Shown here in pieces: positions 33,325 to 41,126 of a DNA stretch of 41,890 nucleotides (its first letter is position 1; each line of letters starts with the position of its first letter). This DNA is from Bacteroidales bacterium UBA4788 (lineage in GTDB: Bacteria > Bacteroidota > Bacteroidia > Bacteroidales > VadinHA17): assembly GCA_002402965.1 (NCBI GenBank), contig DHGW01000056.1:11928-53817 (forward strand), given 5' to 3'. The notes beneath the pieces were generated by a model that was not told the origin of the DNA, did no database searches, and was given only the letters and a program-made list of their open reading frames with translations. The translations under genes were made by a program, and so were the position numbers.

Positions 33325-35212
33325 ATTCTTCATCACCCCGTTCAACCTCGGTCTTTATTTCATACTGATCTACAGTGTAGTGCGGAGCACAGTCTGGTTC
33401 CGGAACCTCTCCAGGTCCGACAAGCTACGGCTGCAGAGAGGCTTCTTCGGCAGGCCCTTTATGGACAGCCTAAGGGAGATATTCATGGAGAGCCTGTTGC
33501 ACCGGAAGATATTCAGGAAGAATCCCGTATTGGGTTACATGCACATGAGCCTGGCCTTCGGCTGGTTCCTGCTTATAGTTTTCGGCACAATCGAGGCGGA
33601 CTTCTTCGGCGAGAAACATCTCAATCCTCCTTCGCACGCCATCTTCTTCCGCTGGTTCAACCCGGAGCACGGGGCGGAGGGGTTCGCTCGCATTTATAAC
33701 GTCTGGATGGACCTGCTGCTGGCCTTCATCCTCTCAGGACTACTGCTGGCGGTGATCAAGAGGTTCATACCGGGCATGGTGGGCATGAAGAAGAGAACCA
33801 GGCATACCTGGACTGACCGGGTGGCACTAATAAGTCTCTGGCTGATATTTCCCTCAAGGCTGTTTGCCGAGAGCTTCACCTGCGGGGCGCACGGCAGCGG
33901 AAGTTTTCTTACAGGAAATCTTGGCGCTGCCCTGGCATCGTTTCTTCCGGCAGCAGAGATAGCACCGTGGTTCTGGTGGCTCTATTCACTCTCGCTGGGT
34001 ATCTTTTTCCTCCTTTTGCCGGTTTCGAGATACTTTCATATACCCATAGAGCTTTTTCTGATTTTCATGCGCAACTCGGGCATCAATACAGGCGACAGAT
34101 CATCATCATACACCGAGGTGCAGACGCATGCCTGCTCCTCGTGCGGTGTCTGTATAAGCGTCTGCCAGATGAGCTATGCGGCAGGGATAAATGATATCCA
34201 GTCAGTCTACTTCATAAAGGGACTCAGGAATGACAGGGACATTGCGGCTATTACCGCCAACTGCCTGATGTGCGGCAGGTGCGAGGAGGTGTGTCCCGTG
34301 GGTATTGAGCTCGGTCCTATGAGGCTTATAGAGAGACGGCAGGGAGAGAGGGAAGACGGTACTCTGAGGCTGGCCGGGAAGTATTCACTCATGAGGAAGA
34401 GAAGCAGTATCGAGAAGATACCCACGCAGTCCTACGGCTACCTTGTCAGGGAAGAGCCGCAGAAGGCGGATGTACTCTTTTTTGCCGGCTGCATGACTCA
34501 TCTCACCCCGTCGGTGATCGTGGCCATGAAGAAGATCATGGAGAGCGCCGGAGTCAAGTACCGGTTCATGGATGAGAAGGGTGGTGTCTGCTGCGGCAGG
34601 CCGCTGATGCTGGCCGGGAGGGACAGGGAGGCGCGGGAACTGATCAATCATAACTCTGACATCATCTGGAAATCAGGAGCACAGATACTTGTCACATCAT
34701 GTCCGATCTGTTACAAGGTCTTCAGGGAGAGTTATTACCTCGATGCAACGGTGATGCATCACTCAGAGTTCATTAACCTGCTTATAGAGGAAGGTTCACT
34801 CCGTCTCGGTTATCTTCACAAAAAGGTCGTCTATCATGATCCGTGCGAGCTGGGTCGGGGATCCGGCATCTATGATGAGCCAAGGGCGGTGATCAGCTAT
34901 GTGGCGGAGCTTCAGCAGGCGTCGCAGGAGCGAAATATGTCGCTCTGCTGCGGAGGCAGCCTGGGTAACCTGACCCTCTCTTCAGACAAGAGGGCGCTGA
35001 TAGCAGCTGATGCAGCCCGTACGCTCACCATGAGTTGCCCTGATGAGCTTATCACGGCATGCCCGCTATGCAAGAAGACATTCGTACAGTCCACTAAAAC
35101 TAAGGTCAGCGATATTGCCGAGCTGGTAGCCGCCGCACTCCCCAGACCGGCTGTAAAAGCCGTAAAAAAGAGAGCAACCAGGGCGGCAGTAAAGGCAACC
35201 GGCAACAGTTAA
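33314..35212 (+). CDS. Membrane HdrE/HdrD-like fusion: cytochrome b-like plus Fe-S plus CCG domains
   Basis: 632 residues. The start at 33314 is chosen because the upstream extension to 33239 is only a shadow of the preceding gene. Five hydrophobic segments (about 9-25, 78-98, 127-148, 170-186, 217-240) resemble NarI/HdrE-type diheme membrane subunits and include His residues in MHMSLAFGW. A soluble part follows: CSSCGVCISVCQ (Cys274 on), CLMCGRCEEVCP (Cys317 on), then two CCG domains around Cys426-427 (CCGRP, CPICYK) and Cys545-546 (CCGGS, CPLCKK). This combines HdrE-like and HdrD-like parts in one chain, as in DsrK-like or GlpC-like quinone-linked enzymes. The last 20 residues are Ala, Lys and Arg rich. 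It probably exchanges electrons with the quinone pool. Confidence 0.88.
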   Translation: MNSEFFITPFNLGLYFILIYSVVRSTVWFRNLSRSDKLRLQRGFFGRPFMDSLREIFMESLLHRKIFRKNPVLGYMHMSLAFGWFLLIVFGTIEADFFGEKHLNPPSHAIFFRWFNPEHGAEGFARIYNVWMDLLLAFILSGLLLAVIKRFIPGMVGMKKRTRHTWTDRVALISLWLIFPSRLFAESFTCGAHGSGSFLTGNLGAALASFLPAAEIAPWFWWLYSLSLGIFFLLLPVSRYFHIPIELFLIFMRNSGINTGDRSSSYTEVQTHACSSCGVCISVCQMSYAAGINDIQSVYFIKGLRNDRDIAAITANCLMCGRCEEVCPVGIELGPMRLIERRQGEREDGTLRLAGKYSLMRKRSSIEKIPTQSYGYLVREEPQKADVLFFAGCMTHLTPSVIVAMKKIMESAGVKYRFMDEKGGVCCGRPLMLAGRDREARELINHNSDIIWKSGAQILVTSCPICYKVFRESYYLDATVMHHSEFINLLIEEGSLRLGYLHKKVVYHDPCELGRGSGIYDEPRAVISYVAELQQASQERNMSLCCGGSLGNLTLSSDKRALIAADAARTLTMSCPDELITACPLCKKTFVQSTKTKVSDIAELVAAALPRPAVKAVKKRATRAAVKATGNS

Positions 35213-35231
35213 AAACTTTTTGCGGGATTGT

Positions 35232-35270
35232 AATTATTTGACTGATTGACGTTTTATAATTCAAATAATT
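35232..35270. promoter_or_regulatory. Perfect 9-bp inverted repeat upstream of small lipoprotein gene
   Basis: AATTATTTG (35232-35240) and CAAATAATT (35262-35270) are exact reverse complements, with a 21-base spacer, 20 bases after the Hdr-like operon and 83 bases before the lipoprotein start. It may be a regulator site or a weak transcript-end structure. The AT-rich arms lower the weight. Confidence 0.35.
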
Positions 35271-35352
35271 GATATTACTTTACCGCCACAAATTTCAGGG
35301 AACTCTGGAATGGTTTTTGATGTTTAAGTAGAAGTATAATTTTAGTCGGAGA

Positions 35353-35904
35353 ATGAAAAGAATAGTTACTGGTATTACTGTTTTAGCCCTTGCGGCACTT
35401 TTCTGGCTTTCCTCATGCAAGAATGACGGAAGCAATACCGGAACGAATGAGAATGGTAAGGCTGATGGTCTGACCGTCAATGAGGGAGTTGTTTTGCTTC
35501 TGGCAGAGGCAGATCTTATCCAGGTAGATGGGAATCCCCAGTACAATACTGCTGAATGGCTTTTTAAAGTTGACAAGCCCGGACGCTATGATGTTTGGCT
35601 TTCAACACTGACACTTGATACCACCCAGCTTCATTTTGATGAAAATGTTGTCATAACTGCCGGTGAGACCAGGCTGGCCAAGAAACCTGTCAGTGACCAG
35701 ATAGTTACTGAGGACAAGAGTGTTAAGGAACCCTGGTACAGGGCTGACTCGCACATGGGTTCGATATTCTTTCCCAAGGCAGGTGAATACCCCGTGCAGG
35801 TGATTAGTGACAGGGTGGAGCTTCACAACTCAGATCTCTCACAGCTCAGGAAAGAGCAGCATACTCTTATAAATTCAGTGATTCTGAAGCCCAAGGTAAA
35901 CTGA
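35353..35904 (+). CDS. Small lipoprotein, unknown function
   Basis: 183 residues. The lipoprotein signal ends LSSC with Cys22, followed by a flexible Asn/Gly/Thr linker (about 23-45). The rest is predicted beta-rich, with VDKPGRYDVWLSTL, HFDENVVITAGETR and FFPKAGEYPVQVIS. The pattern G-x-Y-x-V paired with a late AGEYPVQV resembles carbohydrate-binding jelly-roll modules such as CBM6/CBM35-like or DUF5077-like domains, but I cannot assign it. It ends 26 bases before the convergent purL. A periplasmic or outer-membrane location is expected. Not obviously part of the Hdr-like operon, because a gap of 140 bases with an inverted repeat separates them. Confidence 0.75.
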   Translation: MKRIVTGITVLALAALFWLSSCKNDGSNTGTNENGKADGLTVNEGVVLLLAEADLIQVDGNPQYNTAEWLFKVDKPGRYDVWLSTLTLDTTQLHFDENVVITAGETRLAKKPVSDQIVTEDKSVKEPWYRADSHMGSIFFPKAGEYPVQVISDRVELHNSDLSQLRKEQHTLINSVILKPKVN

Positions 35905-35930
35905 TTTTCAGGTCCGAACGCAGTGCGTTC

Positions 35931-38900
35931 TCATCTGACTGTGTTTTCAATCCACTTTCTTGCATTGACGAACGCCTTCATCCATGGCGTAACGTCGTCA
36001 TTGTGCCTGTCTGAAGGATAGTATGCGCACTGCCAGGGCATGAAGGACCTTTCAAGGTGCGGCATCATTGCCAGATGCCTGCCGTCGGCCGAACAGATAC
36101 CAGCAATATCATACATCGATCCGTTGGGATTGGCAGGATAGTGACTCCTGCTGTATTTCATTACGATGTTGTACTTTTCCTCCGGACAGGGGAGTACGAA
36201 GCGGCCTTCACCGTGGGCAACCCATATTCCCAGTTCCATTCCTTCAAGTCCGCTGAGCATAACGGATCTGCCTTCGTGAATCTTCACTCCCAGGAAGTCC
36301 GATTCAAACTTATGTGAAGCGTTGCGTTCCAGTCGCGGCATCTCGCTGTGTTCAGGCACTATCAGTCCCAGCTCCGCCATGAGCTGGCAACCGTTGCATA
36401 CACCGAGGGAAAGGGTGTTTTCCCTCCTGTAGAAGTTTTCCAGTGCTTCCCGGGCTTTGGTGTTGTACCTGAATGCTCCCGCCCAGCCTTTTGCAGATCC
36501 AAGGACGTCTGAGTTGGAGAAGCCTCCAACGAAGACTATCATATTCAGTTCTTCAAGGGTCTCCCTGCCTGAGATCAGGTCGGTCATGTGCACGTCCTTC
36601 ACGTCGAACCCTGCCAGCCAGAGGGCATAAGCCATCTCACGGTCGCCGTTGACGCCTTTCTCCCTGATGATTGCGGCCTTCACGCGCGAGTCTCTCCTGC
36701 GTTCAGGAGTAATACCCAGCGCACTGAAGCTTCCATCAAATCCATTCAGCTCAAAATGAAGAGCCTTTGTGCCATGGTTCTCATATCTCTCAGCGGCCAT
36801 TTCCGCCCCGCACTGTTTACGGTCGAGCAGGTATGAACTCCTGTACCAGAGTGACCTGCAACGGTCGATATCGAATTCATGGTGCGAGTCGCCGTTTGTC
36901 ACGAACAGTTTTCTCTCAGTGACGGGATGTCCTACACGGACGAAGCGTATACCCCGTTCATACAGGAACTCTTCCGCTTCCCCCTCATCCTCCACCTGTA
37001 TCATCACACCCGGATTCTGGCTGAAAAGCAGCTTTACCGTATCGGGCTCGCCGATCTCTGTGAGGTTCACTGCAACTCCTCCTTCACGGTTGGCAAAGCA
37101 CATCTCCAGCAGGGTGACTATCATGCCTCCGGCGGAGATGTCGTGTCCTGCAATTATTTTTCCGTCCTTTATAAGCAGTTGCAGTGCTTCGAATGCAGCT
37201 GCGAAGTATTCAGGATCAGCCACTCCGGGAGCCTTGGCGCCTATGCTGCCCAGTGTCTGGCAGAAGGCCGAACCTCCCAGTTCGTGTCTCATACCACTCA
37301 TGTCAATCCAGATGAGAGCGGTGGAGGAGTCATTCCTGACTACCGGACTCACAATCCGCCTCACGTCCTCAACACCTGCTGCGGCGGTTATGATGACTGT
37401 GCCAGGACTATATACGGTTCCGTCAGGGTATTTCTGGGTCATTGAGAGGCTGTCCTTGCCGGTTGGGATATTTATTCCCAGCGCTACTGCGAAGTCGCTT
37501 GCCGCCTGCACTGCCTCATAGAGCCTTGCATCCTCGCCAGGATTCCTGCATGGCCACATCCAGTTTGCCGAGAGGGATACACTCCTCAGTCCGTCAGGCA
37601 TGGGAGCCCATACTATGTTGGTCAGGGCCTCGGCAATGGAGAGGACCGATCCGGCAGCAGCACTTACAAGACCTGCCGCAGGGGCATGTCCAAGGGCAGT
37701 GGCCATACCGTTCATGCCACGGTAATCCAGTGTTATGGCTCCAAGGTTGTTGAGGGGCAGTTGAAGCTCACCTGTGCACTGCTGCATGGCTATCCTGCCG
37801 GTTACAGACCGGTCAACCTTGTTGGTCAGCCAGTCCTTGCATGCCACCTCCTCAAGCTGAAGTAGGGCATCGAGGTACCTGGACGGGTCTGAGGCGTCAT
37901 AGCTGACCTCGGTGGCGGAATTATGTAAGGTACTGTCATTCATTACAGTACGAGGAGGCTTCCCAAAGAAGTCGCTCAGCTGGAGGTCAATAGGTTTCTC
38001 TCCGTTTGCAGTGTTATAGAATGTGAACTGATGGTCTCCCGTAATCTCGCCGATGATGTATACCGGGGCACGTTCGCGTTGTGCGATTGATGTGAGGGTT
38101 TCAACATCGGCGCTCCTAATGACCAGTCCCATGCGTTCCTGCGATTCATTGCCTATTATCTCGCGTGCCGACAGGGTAGGGTCGCCCACTGGCAGTTTAC
38201 TGATATCGATTCGTCCTCCTGTCTCCTCAACCAGCTCCGAAAGGCAGTTGAGGTGTCCGCCGGCGCCGTGATCATGAAGTGATATCACCGGGTTACGGTC
38301 GCTTTCGGCCATCGCTCTCAGGGCGTTGTATACTCTCTTCTGCATCTCGGGATTGGCGCGCTGTACGGCATTCAGTTCTATGACGCTGTCATAGGCGCCG
38401 GTATCTACCGACGAGACTGCACCGCCGCCCATGCCTATTCTGTAGTTATCGCCGCCGAGGAGTACAATAAGGTCACCCTTTTCAGGCGTATCCTTTGTAC
38501 TGTCCGTCTTCTTGCCGAGACCTATCCCTCCTGCAAGCATTATCACCTTATCAAAGCCGTACCGCTTCAATCCGGTAAAATGCTCGAATGTGAGCACCGA
38601 ACCACAGATAAGGGGCTGGCCAAACTTGTTCCCGAAGTCGCTGGCGCCGTTAGAGGCTTTGATCAGTATCTCTTCAGGGGTCTGGTAGAGCCATTTGCGT
38701 GGTTCGGAAAAAGTCTCCCACTCCCGCGGGCCGTCTGGCCTGGGATAGGATGTCATGTATACTGCTGTCCCTGCTATGGGCAGTGAGCCCTTCCCGCCTG
38801 CGATACGGTCGCGTATCTCACCTCCAGTCCCCGTGGAGGCCCCGTTGAAGGGCTCGACTGTAGTGGGGAAGTTATGTGTTTCGGCCTTCAGGGTGAGCAC

Positions 38901-39632
38901 TGACTCAAAGTACTTCACGGTGAAGAAGTCAGGCTTATCCTGGGTTGAGGGCGCAAACTGTTCGGCCACGGGTCCGTCGAGGAAGGCACAGTTGTCCTTG
39001 TATGCCGATACCACATGATTCGGGTTCTCCTTCGTGGTACGTTTGACAAGCTCGAAGAGGGTAGACTTGCGCTCTTCGCCGTCAATAATGAAAGTGCCGT
39101 TGAAGATCTTGTGGCGGCAGTGTTCGGAATTGACCTGTGAGAATCCGAATACTTCGCTGTCGGTCAGTCTTCTTCCCAGGTTCCTGCTCAGCTGTTCGAG
39201 ATAATCTATTTCCCCGGGGCTCAGAGCGAGACCCTCCTGTGCATTGTAAGCTCCTGTGTCATCTATCTCCCTCACCGGTTCAGGCTCATGGTGAACGGTA
39301 AATATGTCCTGGTTGAGTCCGTGATAGACACGTTGAAGCATCGGGTCATGATCAGGGTCTTCCCCGGCTGCAGGAAAATACTCCTCGATCCTTGAGATCC
39401 CTGTCACAGCCATATTCTGGGTTATCTCCACCGCGTTGGTGCTCCAGGGTGTGATCATCTCCCTGCGGGGACCGATAAATGTCCCGCTGACGGAATCACC
39501 TTGAACAGGTGAAGCATTGCCGAAAAGCCATGATAACCTGTCTGTCTCCCCCGCTGTCAGTTGTTTGTCTGCTTCGACAGCGATGATGTTTCCCGGGGCA
39601 GTTTTGAAGAAAAGAATATTCTTGCAGGTCAT
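35931..39632 (-). CDS. purL: Phosphoribosylformylglycinamidine synthase (single-chain PurL)
   Basis: 1,233 residues, the normal length of the large, gammaproteobacterial/eukaryotic-type enzyme. It converts FGAR, glutamine and ATP into FGAM in step 4 of purine synthesis. Motifs in order: GPRREMITPWSTNAVEI (about 51-67), GFSQVNSEHCRHKIFNGTF (about 163-181), TVEPFNGASTGTGGEIRD (substrate and ATP site), SLHDHGAGGHLN, SANWMWPC and DISAGGM in the second half. The C-terminal glutamine amidotransferase domain starts near 980 and holds the nucleophile Cys1079 in GVCNGCQ and the His1192/Glu1194 pair in PHLERS. All key residues are present. It is a monocistronic unit as far as seen, with a promoter box 56 bases upstream. 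Confidence 0.97.
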   Translation of the reverse strand: MTCKNILFFKTAPGNIIAVEADKQLTAGETDRLSWLFGNASPVQGDSVSGTFIGPRREMITPWSTNAVEITQNMAVTGISRIEEYFPAAGEDPDHDPMLQRVYHGLNQDIFTVHHEPEPVREIDDTGAYNAQEGLALSPGEIDYLEQLSRNLGRRLTDSEVFGFSQVNSEHCRHKIFNGTFIIDGEERKSTLFELVKRTTKENPNHVVSAYKDNCAFLDGPVAEQFAPSTQDKPDFFTVKYFESVLTLKAETHNFPTTVEPFNGASTGTGGEIRDRIAGGKGSLPIAGTAVYMTSYPRPDGPREWETFSEPRKWLYQTPEEILIKASNGASDFGNKFGQPLICGSVLTFEHFTGLKRYGFDKVIMLAGGIGLGKKTDSTKDTPEKGDLIVLLGGDNYRIGMGGGAVSSVDTGAYDSVIELNAVQRANPEMQKRVYNALRAMAESDRNPVISLHDHGAGGHLNCLSELVEETGGRIDISKLPVGDPTLSAREIIGNESQERMGLVIRSADVETLTSIAQRERAPVYIIGEITGDHQFTFYNTANGEKPIDLQLSDFFGKPPRTVMNDSTLHNSATEVSYDASDPSRYLDALLQLEEVACKDWLTNKVDRSVTGRIAMQQCTGELQLPLNNLGAITLDYRGMNGMATALGHAPAAGLVSAAAGSVLSIAEALTNIVWAPMPDGLRSVSLSANWMWPCRNPGEDARLYEAVQAASDFAVALGINIPTGKDSLSMTQKYPDGTVYSPGTVIITAAAGVEDVRRIVSPVVRNDSSTALIWIDMSGMRHELGGSAFCQTLGSIGAKAPGVADPEYFAAAFEALQLLIKDGKIIAGHDISAGGMIVTLLEMCFANREGGVAVNLTEIGEPDTVKLLFSQNPGVMIQVEDEGEAEEFLYERGIRFVRVGHPVTERKLFVTNGDSHHEFDIDRCRSLWYRSSYLLDRKQCGAEMAAERYENHGTKALHFELNGFDGSFSALGITPERRRDSRVKAAIIREKGVNGDREMAYALWLAGFDVKDVHMTDLISGRETLEELNMIVFVGGFSNSDVLGSAKGWAGAFRYNTKAREALENFYRRENTLSLGVCNGCQLMAELGLIVPEHSEMPRLERNASHKFESDFLGVKIHEGRSVMLSGLEGMELGIWVAHGEGRFVLPCPEEKYNIVMKYSRSHYPANPNGSMYDIAGICSADGRHLAMMPHLERSFMPWQCAYYPSDRHNDDVTPWMKAFVNARKWIENTVR

Positions 39633-39655
39633 AATATGCTGATAAACAGTATAGG

Positions 39656-39695
39656 AGCAGTTTTGGTACTGCTGCTTCTGTCGATCTCAAATATA
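39656..39695 (-). promoter_or_regulatory. purL promoter box and leader hairpin
   Basis: TATATTTG at 39688-39695 (minus strand) matches TAnnTTTG exactly and would start transcription near 39682. The leader then contains a small hairpin, AGCAGT/ACTGCT (39656-39673), ahead of the start codon. No guanine or other purine riboswitch core was recognised. Confidence 0.45.
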
Positions 39696-39748
39696 ATAAA
39701 CTACTGTTGAACCTGAGCAGAAAGATTACCCCGGTGTGCGATTCGTGG

Positions 39749-41029
39749 TCAGTTTCCGAATCTGGGATTGACTATGTTGTTATAGATTGACCCGAAAGTA
39801 TAGCTTAGCCCGATACCTGTCTGTACCTCATATCCTGTAGCCTGTTCCCTGAGCCTGAGCAGTCTCTCGGCCTCCGAAAGCTCTCCCTTTCTCAGGTTGA
39901 GCTGGTCATTGATTCGTGCCGCTTCGAGGTTCAGAGTAAGTGACAGTCCCTTGAATAACCTGATCCTTGTAAAGAGGTCGGCGGCCACCATGTGTTTGGA
40001 AAAGTCATGGAAATAGTTCATCCCCCGGAGTGAAAAGGATATCGAGCCCCATTTCTTCTGAACCTGGTATGCGACCCTGAGCTGATGTCCGAAGAGGTTC
40101 TCACGGGTCATGTTGTAGATAGTTGTATCGGTGTAATCATTGAACTGGTAGCCGATACCGTAAAGGAATCTCAACTGGCGGTGGGTTGCCTCGGCATAGG
40201 GGAAGAGGTCGTACTCGATGGATGGCATGATCATGGTATTGAAATCATAGTTCTCCGAGGTTGAAGTCTTGATCTCCCAGATCATCCCGGCCGACCAGTG
40301 GTCTCCAAGGCTTTTTACGAACAAATTTTCAAGTCTTTCAAAGCTTCTGAGGTAAGTTGTGTCAAGATCCTCCTCAATGAATCTCTGTCTTGTATAGCTC
40401 TGGTCAAAGTCGACCTCGATCTTGATGTCAGGAGTGATTCTGGTAACTCTCAGTGAGTTTCTGATGTCCAGTCTTTTGTATGATTCTTCTGCGGTGTATT
40501 CAGGGCTTGTTGAGATCTCAAACACCCAGTTTCTCCATTTGTCAATTACCTCCGCCTGCTCAATTGCATCTCCGTGAGTAATGTCAATTTCATTTATTAA
40601 TGGGGTCCTGCTTGCAAATCTGAGCAGGCCCGCCTTCATTAAGTTTGTGCGTCGTTCCCTTATCTCGGTTGAAGTTTCATACGGATTGCTGGTATAGACA
40701 AGGGTGTCGTCCATTCCAGCATACTCTTCCATTCCATGAAAGGTATAAGTGTACAGGTCGCCTCCGTTGCCTGAGTTCTGCCTTGTAACGAGGACATAGA
40801 CCTGTGCCTCTCTGACGTCCCGCATATAATTTACCCACGGTATCTCCTGTCTTGTAAAGTTCATATCACAGCTGTTGCAGTCAATGAAGACCTTCACTGC
40901 ATCCTTTCTCAGGTTTTTCTGAGCTGCGAGGTCTTCCTGGGCTGGAAGGTCTTCCTGGGCGAAAGCGGTAAATGATAAAAGGGCTGAGAGGGCAAAAAGG
41001 AGGAGAGCAGTTTTACTGTAGAGACTCAT
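39749..41029 (-). CDS. Putative outer-membrane beta-barrel protein, unknown function
   Basis: 426 residues with a signal peptide ending FTAFAQ (about 20-25). A short degenerate repeat follows (QEDLPAQEDLAAQKNL). The N-terminal part has VFIDCNSCDMNFTRQEIPWV (about 47-66) with a CxxC pair, and VREAQVYVLVTRQNSGNGG, then predicted helices (about 105-165). From about 185 on it shows alternating hydrophobic strands with aromatic ends (LRVTRITPDIKIEVDFDQSY, LRVAYQVQKKWGSISFSL, LSLTLNLEAARIND) and a final strand ending in RFGN, consistent with a barrel. I cannot name the family. It is the second minus-strand gene after the tocopherol-cyclase-like gene, 97 bases apart. Confidence 0.75.
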   Translation of the reverse strand: MSLYSKTALLLFALSALLSFTAFAQEDLPAQEDLAAQKNLRKDAVKVFIDCNSCDMNFTRQEIPWVNYMRDVREAQVYVLVTRQNSGNGGDLYTYTFHGMEEYAGMDDTLVYTSNPYETSTEIRERRTNLMKAGLLRFASRTPLINEIDITHGDAIEQAEVIDKWRNWVFEISTSPEYTAEESYKRLDIRNSLRVTRITPDIKIEVDFDQSYTRQRFIEEDLDTTYLRSFERLENLFVKSLGDHWSAGMIWEIKTSTSENYDFNTMIMPSIEYDLFPYAEATHRQLRFLYGIGYQFNDYTDTTIYNMTRENLFGHQLRVAYQVQKKWGSISFSLRGMNYFHDFSKHMVAADLFTRIRLFKGLSLTLNLEAARINDQLNLRKGELSEAERLLRLREQATGYEVQTGIGLSYTFGSIYNNIVNPRFGN

Positions 41030-41126
41030 AATAAGCTGTGGATGAATATAACAGCCGTAAAGATATTCAAAAGGTCAAGGCAGATGAATTTTTAACAACA
41101 ATTAACAGGATTAGATGGTCCGCTGC

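Noticed and set aside
36769..37521. 250-codon plus-strand ORF within purL
   Set aside because: It is antisense to a highly conserved purL region; its Ser/Pro-rich sequence is typical of a shadow frame.
40921..40965. Short direct repeat TCTTCCTGGGC as a tandem-repeat locus
   Set aside because: Only two full units lie within the coding sequence for the QEDL repeat; too short to call a repeat feature on its own.
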